Positions 1 to 5,834 of a stretch of 10,307 nt of DNA are shown one piece after another. Location of the stretch: the NCBI GenBank assembly GCA_937934635.1, contig CALGZD010000423.1:1-10307 (forward strand). Reading direction: 5' to 3'. Origin of the DNA: an uncultured Deinococcales bacterium (lineage in GTDB: Bacteria; Deinococcota; Deinococci; Deinococcales; Trueperaceae). A program made the translations under genes and the position numbers. The notes beneath the pieces are model-generated. The model did no database searches. It was not told the origin of the DNA and worked only from the letters and a program-made list of their open reading frames with translations. Within the stretch, counting starts at the first letter, position 1, and every line of letters begins with the position of its first letter.

Positions 1-119
1 TAGGTTGTAGACATCACCAAATTTGGCGAAGATGCTTGGGTCAGCCCATCTATAGGCTCTCCAGCATGAATAGCTTTAGTTTGATTACCTAGATTTGAAA
101 CATCATGCTTTTTCTTCAT
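1..119 (-). CDS. Cys/Met-metabolism PLP-dependent enzyme, N-terminal fragment (cystathionine gamma-synthase / methionine gamma-lyase type)
   Basis: This is the first 39 codons of a gene that runs off the left edge of the window. The ATG at 119-117 starts MKKKHDVSNLGNQTKAIHAG and the frame continues through a segment ending NLVMSTT. The pattern TKAIHAG followed by about 15 residues and then P-N-L-V-M-S-T-T matches the N-terminus of the Cys/Met PLP family, where the 'AIHAG' motif precedes the 'PPIYQTSTF'-like segment. Such enzymes make or cleave C-S bonds at the gamma carbon (cystathionine gamma-synthase, gamma-lyase, methionine gamma-lyase, O-acetylhomoserine sulfhydrylase). The PLP lysine lies outside the window, so the reaction cannot be assigned. 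The start overlaps the upstream gene by 17 nt, which suggests translational coupling. Family call fairly sure; subfamily unknown. Confidence 0.75.
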   Translation of the reverse strand, partial: MKKKHDVSNLGNQTKAIHAGEPIDGLTQASSPNLVMSTT

Positions 120-465
120 TTACAACCTCTATAAGCAGTGACGTTCCCGATGATTCATCTCCACTGGTCCATTGCCATGTTTCGTGCATCTTCAAACGTC
201 CATCAGCTAGGACCTCGGGCTTTGAATAGCAGCTACCCGTCATCATTTGACCTTCAACATTGACATGACCATAGCGCATATCTAACTCACCATTTTCAAG
301 ACATTTAGCGGTGAGCGTTCCAAACTTGATGCTACCACCGCTATAGGTTGCCCAGACCACATCACCTTTTTGTCTGTAGTGAAAGCGAGTATCGTCACCA
401 ACTTCGCCCGTATCTGAATTGGCTAGCGCTTTAAATACTCGGTTGTGATAGTTAATGTCAGACAT
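103..465 (-). CDS. Small conserved protein of the 'N-acetylglutamate synthase-like' family (name probably misleading)
   Basis: A 120-aa soluble protein with no signal peptide or membrane segment. From memory it matches a family of about 110 aa, often annotated 'N-acetylglutamate synthase', whose members begin with I-N-Y-H-N-R-x-F and contain F-H-Y-x-Q, a Y-S-G-G-x-I turn, D-M-R-Y-x-x-V/I-N, M-x-T-G-x-C and a late H-E-x-W-Q-W-T-S-G-D. All are visible here: NYHNRVF at about residue 5, FHYRQ at 28, YSGGSI at 41, DMRYGHVN at 62, MMTGSC at 74, HETWQWTSGD at 94. There is no GNAT acetyltransferase fold signature, so the arginine-pathway name should not be trusted. The alternating short strands suggest a small beta-barrel or beta-sheet protein. 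Its ATG sits 1 nt after the cupin stop codon and its end overlaps the next gene, so it is the middle gene of a coupled operon. Function unknown. Confidence 0.75.
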   Translation of the reverse strand: MSDINYHNRVFKALANSDTGEVGDDTRFHYRQKGDVVWATYSGGSIKFGTLTAKCLENGELDMRYGHVNVEGQMMTGSCYSKPEVLADGRLKMHETWQWTSGDESSGTSLLIEVVNEEKA

Positions 466-466
466 T

Positions 467-862
467 TTAAATCCATTGACCTTCGGTAGTACTAATCATG
501 TCTGTGCCTGCTGAATCACCTGTATTAGTAGTTCCAGCAGGTTCAATGAGTAAAACTTGGCACTCTGTTTCGGCGTTGGGATCAGCATAGGGTTTGTGCT
601 CGAGCCCCCTCGGCACACTCACCATCTCCCCTTTTTCCAACGACACACGATATTCGCCATTGGTTTCATCACGACAATCTAGATGCAACGTACCCTCAAT
701 CACCACAAAAACCTCATCAGTATCGTCATGTTTGTGCCAAACAAAATCACCCTCAAGCTTGGCAAGCTTAAAGTGATAATCATTGAGCGAAGCTACAATT
801 TTTGGTGACCAATGGTCTGAAAACATGCCAAACTTATCTGAAAAATTAACTTTCTGTATCAT
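467..862 (-). CDS. Single-domain cupin protein
   Basis: A 131-aa small cupin. I chose the ATG at 862; the frame is also open from a TTG at 883, which would add seven residues. Cupin motif 1 is intact: a glycine, then W-H43-K-H45, D-D-T-D-E50, and closing glycine 57. Motif 2 follows as [12 protein letters not shown]89. The residues H43, H45, E50 and H89 form the usual metal-binding set. The family includes metal-dependent dioxygenases, isomerases and sugar- or small-molecule-binding proteins, so no substrate can be named. The final ~25 residues form a Thr/Gly/Ser-rich tail ([13 protein letters not shown]) that looks disordered. It is the promoter-proximal gene of a leftward operon and its stop codon lies 1 nt before the next ATG. 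Its connection to the downstream C-S enzyme is suggestive only. Confidence 0.85.
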   Translation of the reverse strand: MIQKVNFSDKFGMFSDHWSPKIVASLNDYHFKLAKLEGDFVWHKHDDTDEVFVVIEGTLHLDCRDETNGEYRVSLEKGEMVSVPRGLEHKPYADPNAETECQVLLIEPAGTTNTGDSAGTDMISTTEGQWI

Positions 863-870
863 GATATTCA

Positions 871-885
871 AATTGTATAACAATT
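871..885 (-). promoter_or_regulatory. Dyad AATTGT-ATA-ACAATT overlapping a possible -10 of the cupin operon
   Basis: A 15-bp perfect inverted repeat with 6-bp arms lies 9 nt upstream of the cupin ATG. On the minus strand it contains TATACA, a plausible -10 hexamer ending 11 nt before the start codon. That geometry would fit a short-leader or leaderless transcript, which is common in Deinococcota; no Shine-Dalgarno sequence is visible. No convincing -35 hexamer was found. This is a weak, purely sequence-based call. Confidence 0.3.
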
Positions 886-1010
886 AAGGCTCGTTGAGCT
901 TTGTAGTGCTTCTCGTACCAATATTTAGCACTATTTCCTAGAAAGCGTCTAAAAAACATATAGGATTTTCAGCTTTACACCTATCATAAAACTCAGAAAC
1001 AACATTAAGC

Positions 1011-1043
1011 ACTCTGTAACTACTCTGTAAGCCCTCTGTTAAC
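1011..1043 (+). repeat. Three direct repeats of 11 bp, CTCTGT core, upstream of bamA
   Basis: Units are ACTCTGTAACT (1011-1021), ACTCTGTAAGC (1022-1032) and CCTCTGTTAAC (1033-1043). The first two share 9 of 11 bases and all three share CTCTGT in register. The 11-bp period is close to one helical turn, so the cores would face the same side of the DNA. A related CTGTAA also occurs near 1195. Function is not known; a regulator binding array is one reading. Confidence 0.6.
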
Positions 1044-1062
1044 AAAGTTGCGCTAAAACCTT

Positions 1063-1108
1063 TTAGTAGCTAGTTAGTAGCTAGATAAAGACCTAGTTAA
1101 AGACCTAG
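1063..1108 (+). repeat. Two tandem duplications (11 bp x2 and 12 bp x2) carrying four phased CTAG sites
   Basis: TTAGTAGCTAG occurs perfectly at 1063-1073 and 1074-1084. It is followed directly by ATAAAGACCTAG (1085-1096) and TTAAAGACCTAG (1097-1108), which differ at one base. The four units each end in CTAG, at 1070, 1081, 1093 and 1105, so the spacing is 11, 12 and 12 bp. CTAG is scarce in many bacterial genomes, which makes the cluster stand out. It lies 118-163 bp upstream of the bamA start. Confidence 0.7.
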
Positions 1109-1128
1109 CTCATTAACTTTAGAAAGAC

Positions 1129-1146
1129 GATTAAGATACGTTAATC
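1129..1146. promoter_or_regulatory. Dyad GATTAA-N6-TTAATC upstream of bamA
   Basis: A perfect 6-bp inverted repeat with a 6-bp spacer (GATTAAGATACGTTAATC) lies 80 bp before the bamA start, just downstream of the phased repeats. The size and symmetry suit a dimeric regulator site, but no specific regulator is recognised and short AT-rich dyads arise easily by chance. Confidence 0.3.
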
Positions 1147-1225
1147 AAAGAACTTAGGCATTACATCGACATTATCTAACAAATCAAAGCACAATCTGTA
1201 AGAATCCTCTATCTCTTCTCACTAA

Positions 1226-3982
1226 ATGTCAGTTAAACTATGGATTATGGAAAAATTAAGGCAAGTCTTTTTGCCAGTCCTGACGTCACTCCTATACGTT
1301 GGACTGTGTTTTGTTATGACTGTAAGTGCTCAAGAAGATGCACAAAACATTAATCCGAACAGTCGCCTAGTAGATGTTAGCGTTGCAGGTACCACTCAGG
1401 CACTTACACCGCTTGTTGAAGTCAACTTAACAGCACGTGAAGGAACACCTGTTGGTAGCATCGATCTCGAAGCTGAACGTAACCGTGTATTAGGAATGGG
1501 CACTTTTGCGGAAGTAACGATTACGATTGAAGATAGAGGTAGTGGTCCTGAACTTATTGTTAGGGTTACAGAGAATCCTAAAATTGGTGAAATCGTTGTG
1601 GAGGGCTCGAGCTTCAATACACAACCCTTCTTAGACATTCTTGCGGACCGCAAACTTCTTCGTACTGGGGCAACCTACAACAGCGTAAGAGCCCAAGAAG
1701 GTATTCAAACAATTCAGCAAATCTACAGAGAAACGCAAGAAATTGCTTGGCCTTTCAATGTTCCTGTCCTACTGACAAGCGAACCAATTGTCAGTGATGG
1801 CAATGCAACCACACCTTTGCGCCTAACCTACAGTATTGATGAACAAGCCAATTACGATCAAATAAGAGTTACTGGCAATACCATCCTTAATCAATCACAA
1901 CTCCGAGAGGCGCTCGGTGAGGCAATTCCACCAAATGCAGCACTCAATACCAATGAAGATGGAAGTATTAGCATTACAACGCCTGGTGCAAGCTTTAACG
2001 GTGCAGTTTATCGTGGCTTGCTAGAACGCTTTTCAAGTATATATAACGCTTCTGGCTATAGAGGCAACGGTATCGATAGTCAACAAAGCAATCTTGAGAA
2101 CAATAGCTTAAATCTGTCTCTACTAGAATTCCGCATTGCTAGCATCAGTACTACAGCAATTGGCATTGACCAAAGTGAGCTGAGTGTTCAACCAGGTGAT
2201 CTCTTCAATTACACACAACTACTAGAAGATGTCAGAACCTTAGCAGCAGGTCGCAATAGCGACATTAGCCTGCAAACAGCCTTTAGTGCCACTGGTGATG
2301 TTCGTGTTGTCCTAGTACCTGGCGCTCCAGCGTCAACAGGTGTCATCGATACGGTGCAAATCACTGGTAACACTGTCTACTCTAATGCCGAACTACTACC
2401 ATTGCTCGCAATGGGTGTCGGCGATACCTACACCACTGTCATTGCTGAAGAGGACTACCGCCGAATTGCTGAACTGTATAACGCCAATGGTTACAGTGTC
2501 ATTGAACCAGACGTAAGCTACGACAGTGGCGTTTATCGCCTAAATGTACGTGAAGTTGTCATATCAGATTATCAAATCACGTTTGACGACCCTGATAGTA
2601 GGCGTACAGGTGACCGTGTCATCACTCGCTATCTACCTGAAGTAGGTAGTGTATTGAGCCGTGATTTGCTCATTCAAAGCTTAAGAAATATTGTCAATAT
2701 TGGCATTGTTCAACCACAAGCACCAACACTCAGTGTGGATGATCCAAACAACCCACAAGCGGTCACAGTAAACCTAGACCTCACTGAGCAACTCACACGA
2801 AGCTTCAACCCAAGTGCAACTTACTCAACTGCTGGTGGCTTTGTTTCAGCGATTACCTATCAAGATAATAACTTCCTAGGTGATGCCCAAAGACTATCAA
2901 TAGATTTGAATACCAACTCTACTAGTCGTGGTCTACTTTTTGGTGGACAAATTCGTTACGACGTACCGTGGATAGATATTGACTTCTTAGATTTCCGAGA
3001 AACACCTACAAGCTTTGGCTTCAGCTTATTTAGCTTAAATAACCCAAACTCACCTATTGTCAACGCTGGCACAACCACCATTGCTCACCCTTGTATTGCA
3101 CAAGGTACATGTACAGACAGCGAAGCAAACCAGATACTAATAGGTACTAGCTCTCGTCGTGATACTGGTTTTACCATTAGTATGGGTAGACGTATAGCTG
3201 ACTTCACCACCTTCAATGCTGGTGTCAGAAGTAACTTCAGCAATTACACTTACGAAGAAAAAGGTACAGATGGAGCATGTCAATTTGATGATACTGGCAA
3301 TATCACAAATAGCAGCAGTTGCTATGCTGATCCAAGCATCGCTGAACCCTTAGTACCAACAAGTGGTAACTTTACCTTCTTTAATTCAGGCATCACTTTC
3401 GATAATCGTGATTCAAGCAACTTCCCTACACGTGGTGTGAGAACACACTTCAATGCAGGATACGGTTTTGGTTCGGATTTTGTAGCCGAAACAGACATAA
3501 ATCAGGGCTATTCCTATACACAGTTTAGAGCAGGTTTCAGAACCTATACTGCCCTGACAGAAAGAAACAACGTACTTGCCTTCCGCGCCGATTTTGGTGC
3601 TCAGATTGGTGCTGAAGATTATCCTAGCAGTAACTACTTCAGTGTCGGTGATACACAATCAATCGAAACACTGATTCGTGGTTACAGTGCCAGAGATTTT
3701 TTGCGTACTCAGAGCTTCCTTACAAGTTCACTAGAGTACCGCTATGACCTTGGTCTCACAAATAACGTAGCACAAGCTGTGTATCTTATCGCCTTCACTG
3801 ACTTAGGCTTTGTAGGAACAACACCAGAAGCTATCTCTAATCCATATCTAAGCTTTGGTGCAGGGGTAGAACTTGATCTAAGTCTCGGTGGCTTAGGACT
3901 GCCTGCACTACGTTTTGATTACGGTTTTTCAGCCGAAGAACCAACAGGCTACTTCAAGTTTAGAATTGGTCCTGTGTTCTAA
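1226..3982 (+). CDS. bamA: Outer membrane protein assembly factor BamA (Omp85 family)
   Basis: A 918-aa Omp85 protein, the central beta-barrel insertase of the outer membrane. The N-terminus has a basic stretch, a hydrophobic core and a likely signal-peptidase site after V-S-A35, so the mature protein would start at Q36. An in-frame ATG at 1247 (MEKLRQ) gives a more typical signal peptide and may be the true start. About six POTRA domains follow, roughly residues 47-117, 118-207, 208-306, 305-366, 371-444 and 445-521; segments such as IRVTGNTILN and VQITGNTVYS are typical POTRA strands. The barrel runs from about 522 to the C-terminal phenylalanine (GYFKFRIGPVF). The lid-loop signature I-R-G-Y is at 817-820. 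The only cysteines in the mature protein appear to be C623, C629, C685 and C699, in predicted surface loops. Family call is secure; the POTRA count is by eye. It stands alone on its strand and ends at a strong terminator. Confidence 0.92.
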   Translation: MSVKLWIMEKLRQVFLPVLTSLLYVGLCFVMTVSAQEDAQNINPNSRLVDVSVAGTTQALTPLVEVNLTAREGTPVGSIDLEAERNRVLGMGTFAEVTITIEDRGSGPELIVRVTENPKIGEIVVEGSSFNTQPFLDILADRKLLRTGATYNSVRAQEGIQTIQQIYRETQEIAWPFNVPVLLTSEPIVSDGNATTPLRLTYSIDEQANYDQIRVTGNTILNQSQLREALGEAIPPNAALNTNEDGSISITTPGASFNGAVYRGLLERFSSIYNASGYRGNGIDSQQSNLENNSLNLSLLEFRIASISTTAIGIDQSELSVQPGDLFNYTQLLEDVRTLAAGRNSDISLQTAFSATGDVRVVLVPGAPASTGVIDTVQITGNTVYSNAELLPLLAMGVGDTYTTVIAEEDYRRIAELYNANGYSVIEPDVSYDSGVYRLNVREVVISDYQITFDDPDSRRTGDRVITRYLPEVGSVLSRDLLIQSLRNIVNIGIVQPQAPTLSVDDPNNPQAVTVNLDLTEQLTRSFNPSATYSTAGGFVSAITYQDNNFLGDAQRLSIDLNTNSTSRGLLFGGQIRYDVPWIDIDFLDFRETPTSFGFSLFSLNNPNSPIVNAGTTTIAHPCIAQGTCTDSEANQILIGTSSRRDTGFTISMGRRIADFTTFNAGVRSNFSNYTYEEKGTDGACQFDDTGNITNSSSCYADPSIAEPLVPTSGNFTFFNSGITFDNRDSSNFPTRGVRTHFNAGYGFGSDFVAETDINQGYSYTQFRAGFRTYTALTERNNVLAFRADFGAQIGAEDYPSSNYFSVGDTQSIETLIRGYSARDFLRTQSFLTSSLEYRYDLGLTNNVAQAVYLIAFTDLGFVGTTPEAISNPYLSFGAGVELDLSLGGLGLPALRFDYGFSAEEPTGYFKFRIGPVF

Positions 3983-4009
3983 AGAACTTTACTTACCACT
4001 CCTTACCCC

Positions 4010-4045
4010 AAAAAAGAGGCAACCAGTTTTGGTTGCCTCTTTTTT
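4010..4045. terminator. Bidirectional intrinsic terminator between bamA and the HU gene
   Basis: A perfect 16-bp stem, with AGAGGCAACCA in the left arm and TGGTTGCCTCT in the right, closes over a GTTT loop (4026-4029). The arms are flanked by A6 on the left and T7 on the right, so a U-tract follows the hairpin on either strand. It lies 27 nt after the bamA stop and 18 nt after the HU stop, as expected for convergent genes sharing a terminator. Confidence 0.95.
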
Positions 4046-4063
4046 TATTTTATTTTTGTTTTT

Positions 4064-4351
4064 TTAGTTTACGGCTGTCTTAAGACCTTTACCTGCTTTG
4101 AAACCAACAGTTTTTTGTGCCTTAATAGTAATTGCTTCACCTGTCTTAGGGTTTCTACCCTGACGCTCAGCTCTTGAACGCACCTCAAATGTGCCAAAGC
4201 CAGTAATAGCAACATTTTCGCCACTTGCTAGTGTTGTTTGTAGTGTATCAAAGACTGCATCCACAAGCTTCGCTGCAGCTGTATCTGAAAGCTCAATGTT
4301 TCTTGCTTTAAACTCTTCTTGTGCCTTTGCAGTAAATTCGCCTTTATTCAT
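4064..4351 (-). CDS. hup: HU-family histone-like DNA-binding protein
   Basis: A 95-aa HU protein, full length for the family. The N-terminal helical dimerisation part is followed by the HU/IHF signature G51-F-G-T-F-E-V, then R-x-R-x-x-R-Q-G-R-N-P68-K-T-G-E. P68 is the proline at the tip of the beta-arm that intercalates in DNA. HU dimers bend and compact the nucleoid and assist replication, repair and recombination. N67-P68 with T-G-E-A-I-T-I-K behind it is standard HU. A good ribosome site lies upstream and the gene ends at the shared terminator, so it is probably monocistronic. Family is certain; HU versus IHF is settled by the single small gene and the overall pattern. Confidence 0.96.
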   Translation of the reverse strand: MNKGEFTAKAQEEFKARNIELSDTAAAKLVDAVFDTLQTTLASGENVAITGFGTFEVRSRAERQGRNPKTGEAITIKAQKTVGFKAGKGLKTAVN

Positions 4352-4362
4352 GGTGTGACCTT

Positions 4363-4368
4363 TCTCCT
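4363..4368 (-). promoter_or_regulatory. Ribosome binding site of the HU gene
   Basis: AGGAGA on the minus strand, followed by AAGG, lies 11 nt upstream of the HU ATG. It is the clearest Shine-Dalgarno sequence in the window; most of the other starts here lack one. Confidence 0.6.
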
Positions 4369-4382
4369 AATGGTATTTCTTG

Positions 4383-4436
4383 AGTATAGAAACATCTTTA
4401 TCATGATGTTTATCTGAGCCATTAAATCTCATGGCT
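4383..4436 (-). promoter_or_regulatory. Probable HU promoter region with two adjacent dyads
   Basis: On the minus strand TATACT (4388-4383) is a good -10 hexamer, giving a leader of about 25 nt that includes the ribosome site. The position 17 bp upstream reads AAACAT, not a consensus -35. That position is part of a dyad, AAACATC-N8-GATGTTT (4390-4411). A second dyad, AGCCAT-N8-ATGGCT (4417-4436), sits 26 bp further upstream centre to centre. A weak -35 covered by symmetric sites suggests an activated or autoregulated promoter. This is inference from sequence only. Confidence 0.4.
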
Positions 4437-4573
4437 AATGTCTAAACTCAAATTCATTTCGAAATGAAGCCTATCATATCTATGCGTGGGATAATCAAGC
4501 TAAAACGCCTGTAGTACAACAATTACAAGAAATTAGGCTTTTATTTCAGTGTTGGATTTTAACATATTTTCTT

Positions 4574-4599
4574 GGTTTTGATACGGGGATTTGATACGG
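4574..4599 (+). repeat. 13-bp imperfect tandem duplication
   Basis: GGTTTTGATACGG (4574-4586) is followed directly by GGATTTGATACGG (4587-4599), 12 of 13 bases identical. No function is apparent; it resembles the other short tandem duplications in the window. Confidence 0.6.
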
Positions 4600-4694
4600 C
4601 AAAAATGACGACCAACGTGCCTCTAAAAACAAGTGAGTGCTTATGATTATGATAGGAATATGAGTATAGCTAATCGTCAATATCACTAATAGGA

Positions 4695-4730
4695 AAGAAA
4701 TAGTCAAGAATTAACTTTTGACTATTTCTT
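4695..4730. repeat. Perfect 13-bp hairpin next to the first MITE-like copy
   Basis: AAGAAATAGTCAA (4695-4707) and TTGACTATTTCTT (4718-4730) are perfect inverted repeats around a 10-nt loop; with a 2-nt bulge the pairing extends outward to ATAG/CTAT. It ends 7 bp before the element at 4738. No U-tract follows on either strand, so a classical intrinsic terminator is unlikely. It is absent from the second element copy, so it is not part of that repeat. Confidence 0.6.
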
Positions 4731-4737
4731 CTATAAG

Positions 4738-4838
4738 TAGCGTTTCCACGTAACAACTGTACACACTAAGTGAGTTAATTCTTACTCGTTACGAAGCTCG
4801 CCGATTCACTGCTGTTGCAGTGAATCGTGGAACTGCTA
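4738..4838. mobile_element. MITE-like element, copy 1 (101 bp)
   Basis: A discrete 101-bp unit with imperfect terminal inverted repeats: TAGCGTTTCCACG at the left end, and CGTGGAACTGCTA at the right end, whose complement matches at 11 of 13 bases. Both ends carry TA, consistent with a TA target duplication as used by IS630/Tc1-type transposases (inference). Inside is a perfect hairpin, CGATTCACTGC (4802-4812) / GCAGTGAATCG (4817-4827), with a TGTT loop, and a weaker arm pair CGTAAC (4749-4754) / GTTACG (4788-4793). After allowing for an 18-bp tandem expansion it matches the copy at 6232-6350 at 97 of 101 positions, and similarity stops exactly at the terminal repeats. It encodes no transposase. 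Confidence 0.75.
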
Positions 4839-4875
4839 AAGCTATTTTGATAACGTTTATTACCAGTCAATTGAC

Positions 4876-4959
4876 GGTTTACCAGATTTCGTGTATCGAC
4901 TTGTGTAATCCTTGATTTAATCAGTTTGCCTTAAAATAATACACACGAAATCGGAAACC
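4876..4959. repeat. Long inverted repeat downstream of the Crp/FNR gene
   Basis: The segments 4876-4895 and 4940-4959 are inverted copies that pair over GGTTT, CC and GATTTCGTGT with two single-base bulges (17 pairs), around a 44-nt loop. The loop contains a smaller TGATT-T-AATCA stem. On the minus strand it lies about 70 nt past the regulator stop codon and could act in 3'-end formation or be a repeat remnant. Confidence 0.5.
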
Positions 4960-5029
4960 TTCGTAAATTGTTTGAAAAGGGTGTTTCAAGCATTTGAATA
5001 TGACTGTTTGAATGCTCGTCCGTAAGTGT

Positions 5030-5668
5030 TTACTCACCTGCAATAGTTTTTAAAAGTGTTGGGTCTATAAGTGCAATCTTGCCATAACGTGCTTCGATAG
5101 CTTTGAGCTTGGAAAGTTCTCCCAATGCCTTTGTAACAGTTTCACGAACAGAACCAACTATTGATGCTAAATCATCATGAGTGATTTTGACCACAGATTC
5201 ACCACTGCTTCCTTTTTCAGAGAGAGCGCTATCTTGTAAATCAAGCAATTCAGCTGCAATTCGTGAACGTAATTGCTTATTTGCTAATCGGTACATAGAA
5301 CGGTATAAGTCTGTCACTACTTCGCCGTAGTAACTAGCTAATTGTGGATCTGATGACTCACTGATATCTTTGGCTGAAATTTGTTCTATCACTGAGTGTG
5401 TAACAGCTTCTGCAAAGTAGCGCCGAGGATTTGAAGAAAAAATCTCTTCACCAAAAAAACCATCTGGTTTGACATACCGCAATGTTAAGCCGTTACCTTC
5501 ATTATCCATGGTATATAAACGAACTAGCCCATCAACAACTCGGTACAAACCATCAGCTTCGCCAGGAAAAAGAATTGTATCGTGATTTCCGTAGCTCAGT
5601 CTTTGTCCTTGTACTAAACTAGTTTCTACCATCATTTGATTGTCAATACTTGCTGCTGATTGCTTCAT
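5030..5668 (-). CDS. Crp/FNR-family transcriptional regulator, SdrP/DdrI-like
   Basis: A 212-aa regulator with an N-terminal cyclic-nucleotide-binding-type beta-barrel (about 20-100), a long dimerisation helix (about 105-145) and a C-terminal winged helix-turn-helix (about 155-205). The sequence strongly recalls Thermus thermophilus SdrP and Deinococcus DdrI: LYRVVDGLVRLYTMDNEGN, then LTLRYVKPDGFFGEE (GFFGEE at 70-75), YFAEAVT, and the recognition region THDDLASIVGSVRETVTKAL (163-182) followed by ARYGKIALID. Known members activate stress, redox and DNA-repair promoters, and SdrP works without an added effector. The residues that hold cAMP in E. coli CRP (the R-T-A-x-V segment) are not evident, consistent with a cAMP-independent mode. 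M12 and M13 are alternative starts and no good ribosome site precedes any of them. Four 11-bp repeats lie upstream, so autoregulation is possible. Confidence 0.88.
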   Translation of the reverse strand: MKQSAASIDNQMMVETSLVQGQRLSYGNHDTILFPGEADGLYRVVDGLVRLYTMDNEGNGLTLRYVKPDGFFGEEIFSSNPRRYFAEAVTHSVIEQISAKDISESSDPQLASYYGEVVTDLYRSMYRLANKQLRSRIAAELLDLQDSALSEKGSSGESVVKITHDDLASIVGSVRETVTKALGELSKLKAIEARYGKIALIDPTLLKTIAGE

Positions 5669-5735
5669 TTATCACCATCGATGAAAACTTCTTCTAACTC
5701 TTAGATACCTCAAATTATGCTTGTAGAATACTTAT

Positions 5736-5779
5736 CAATATATCAAACATGATACAAAGTATGTACAAAGAATATACAA
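5736..5779 (-). repeat. Four 11-bp periodic repeats upstream of the Crp/FNR gene
   Basis: Read on the minus strand the units are TTGTATATTCT, TTGTACATACT, TTGTATCATGT and TTGATATATTG, contiguous and exactly 11 bp each, with TTGTA leading the first three. They lie 68-111 bp upstream of the regulator start codon. The helical phasing suggests a cooperative binding array, perhaps for the regulator itself, or curved AT-rich DNA. The sequence alone cannot distinguish these. Confidence 0.6.
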
Positions 5780-5834
5780 CAAAAATCATGCAGAAACAAG
5801 TGTGCTAGGACTCAATATTAATACCCATTCCGCT

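Larger units (their letters stand above)
863..1225. other. Divergent intergenic region between the cupin operon and bamA
   Basis: This 363-bp region contains no ORF I can support. It must hold the promoters of the leftward cupin operon and of rightward bamA. Its middle third (1011-1146) is dominated by phased short direct repeats and a dyad, listed separately. No Shine-Dalgarno sequence precedes bamA, and I could not fix a convincing -35/-10 pair for it. Confidence 0.6.
4437..5029. other. Intergenic region between the HU gene and the Crp/FNR gene, rich in repeats
   Basis: No supported gene lies in this stretch. It contains a 13-bp imperfect tandem repeat, a 13-bp perfect hairpin, one full MITE-like element and a long inverted repeat, all listed separately. 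A weaker inverted pair AGCATT/AATGCT (4989-4994 and 5011-5016) lies 14 nt past the stop codon of the regulator gene and could contribute to its 3' end, but no U-tract follows on the minus strand. Confidence 0.5.

Noticed and set aside
507..541. Inverted repeat CCTGCTG/CAGCAGG near the end of the cupin gene
   Set aside because: It lies within coding sequence for the low-complexity tail, has no U-tract and is short enough to arise by chance.
594..776. Plus-strand 60-codon ORF opposite the cupin gene
   Set aside because: It is antisense to a protein with intact cupin motifs and has no recognisable domain.
1011..1108. Possible CRISPR array
   Set aside because: Units are only 11-12 bp and contiguous with no spacers, and no cas gene is present.
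1396..1653. Minus-strand 85-codon ORF within bamA
   Set aside because: It is a Ser/Thr-rich complement of the POTRA-coding sequence, with no independent support.
3413..3658. Minus-strand 81-codon ORF within bamA
   Set aside because: It lies opposite the conserved barrel and has no motif or ribosome site.
4738..4838. Possible integron attC site
   Set aside because: The element folds and has inverted ends, but the conserved attC end motifs GTTRRRY/RYYYAAC are not at its ends, and no integrase or cassette is seen.
5736..5779. Plasmid-type iteron origin
   Set aside because: Four short AT-rich units without a Rep gene or DnaA boxes fit promoter-region repeats better.
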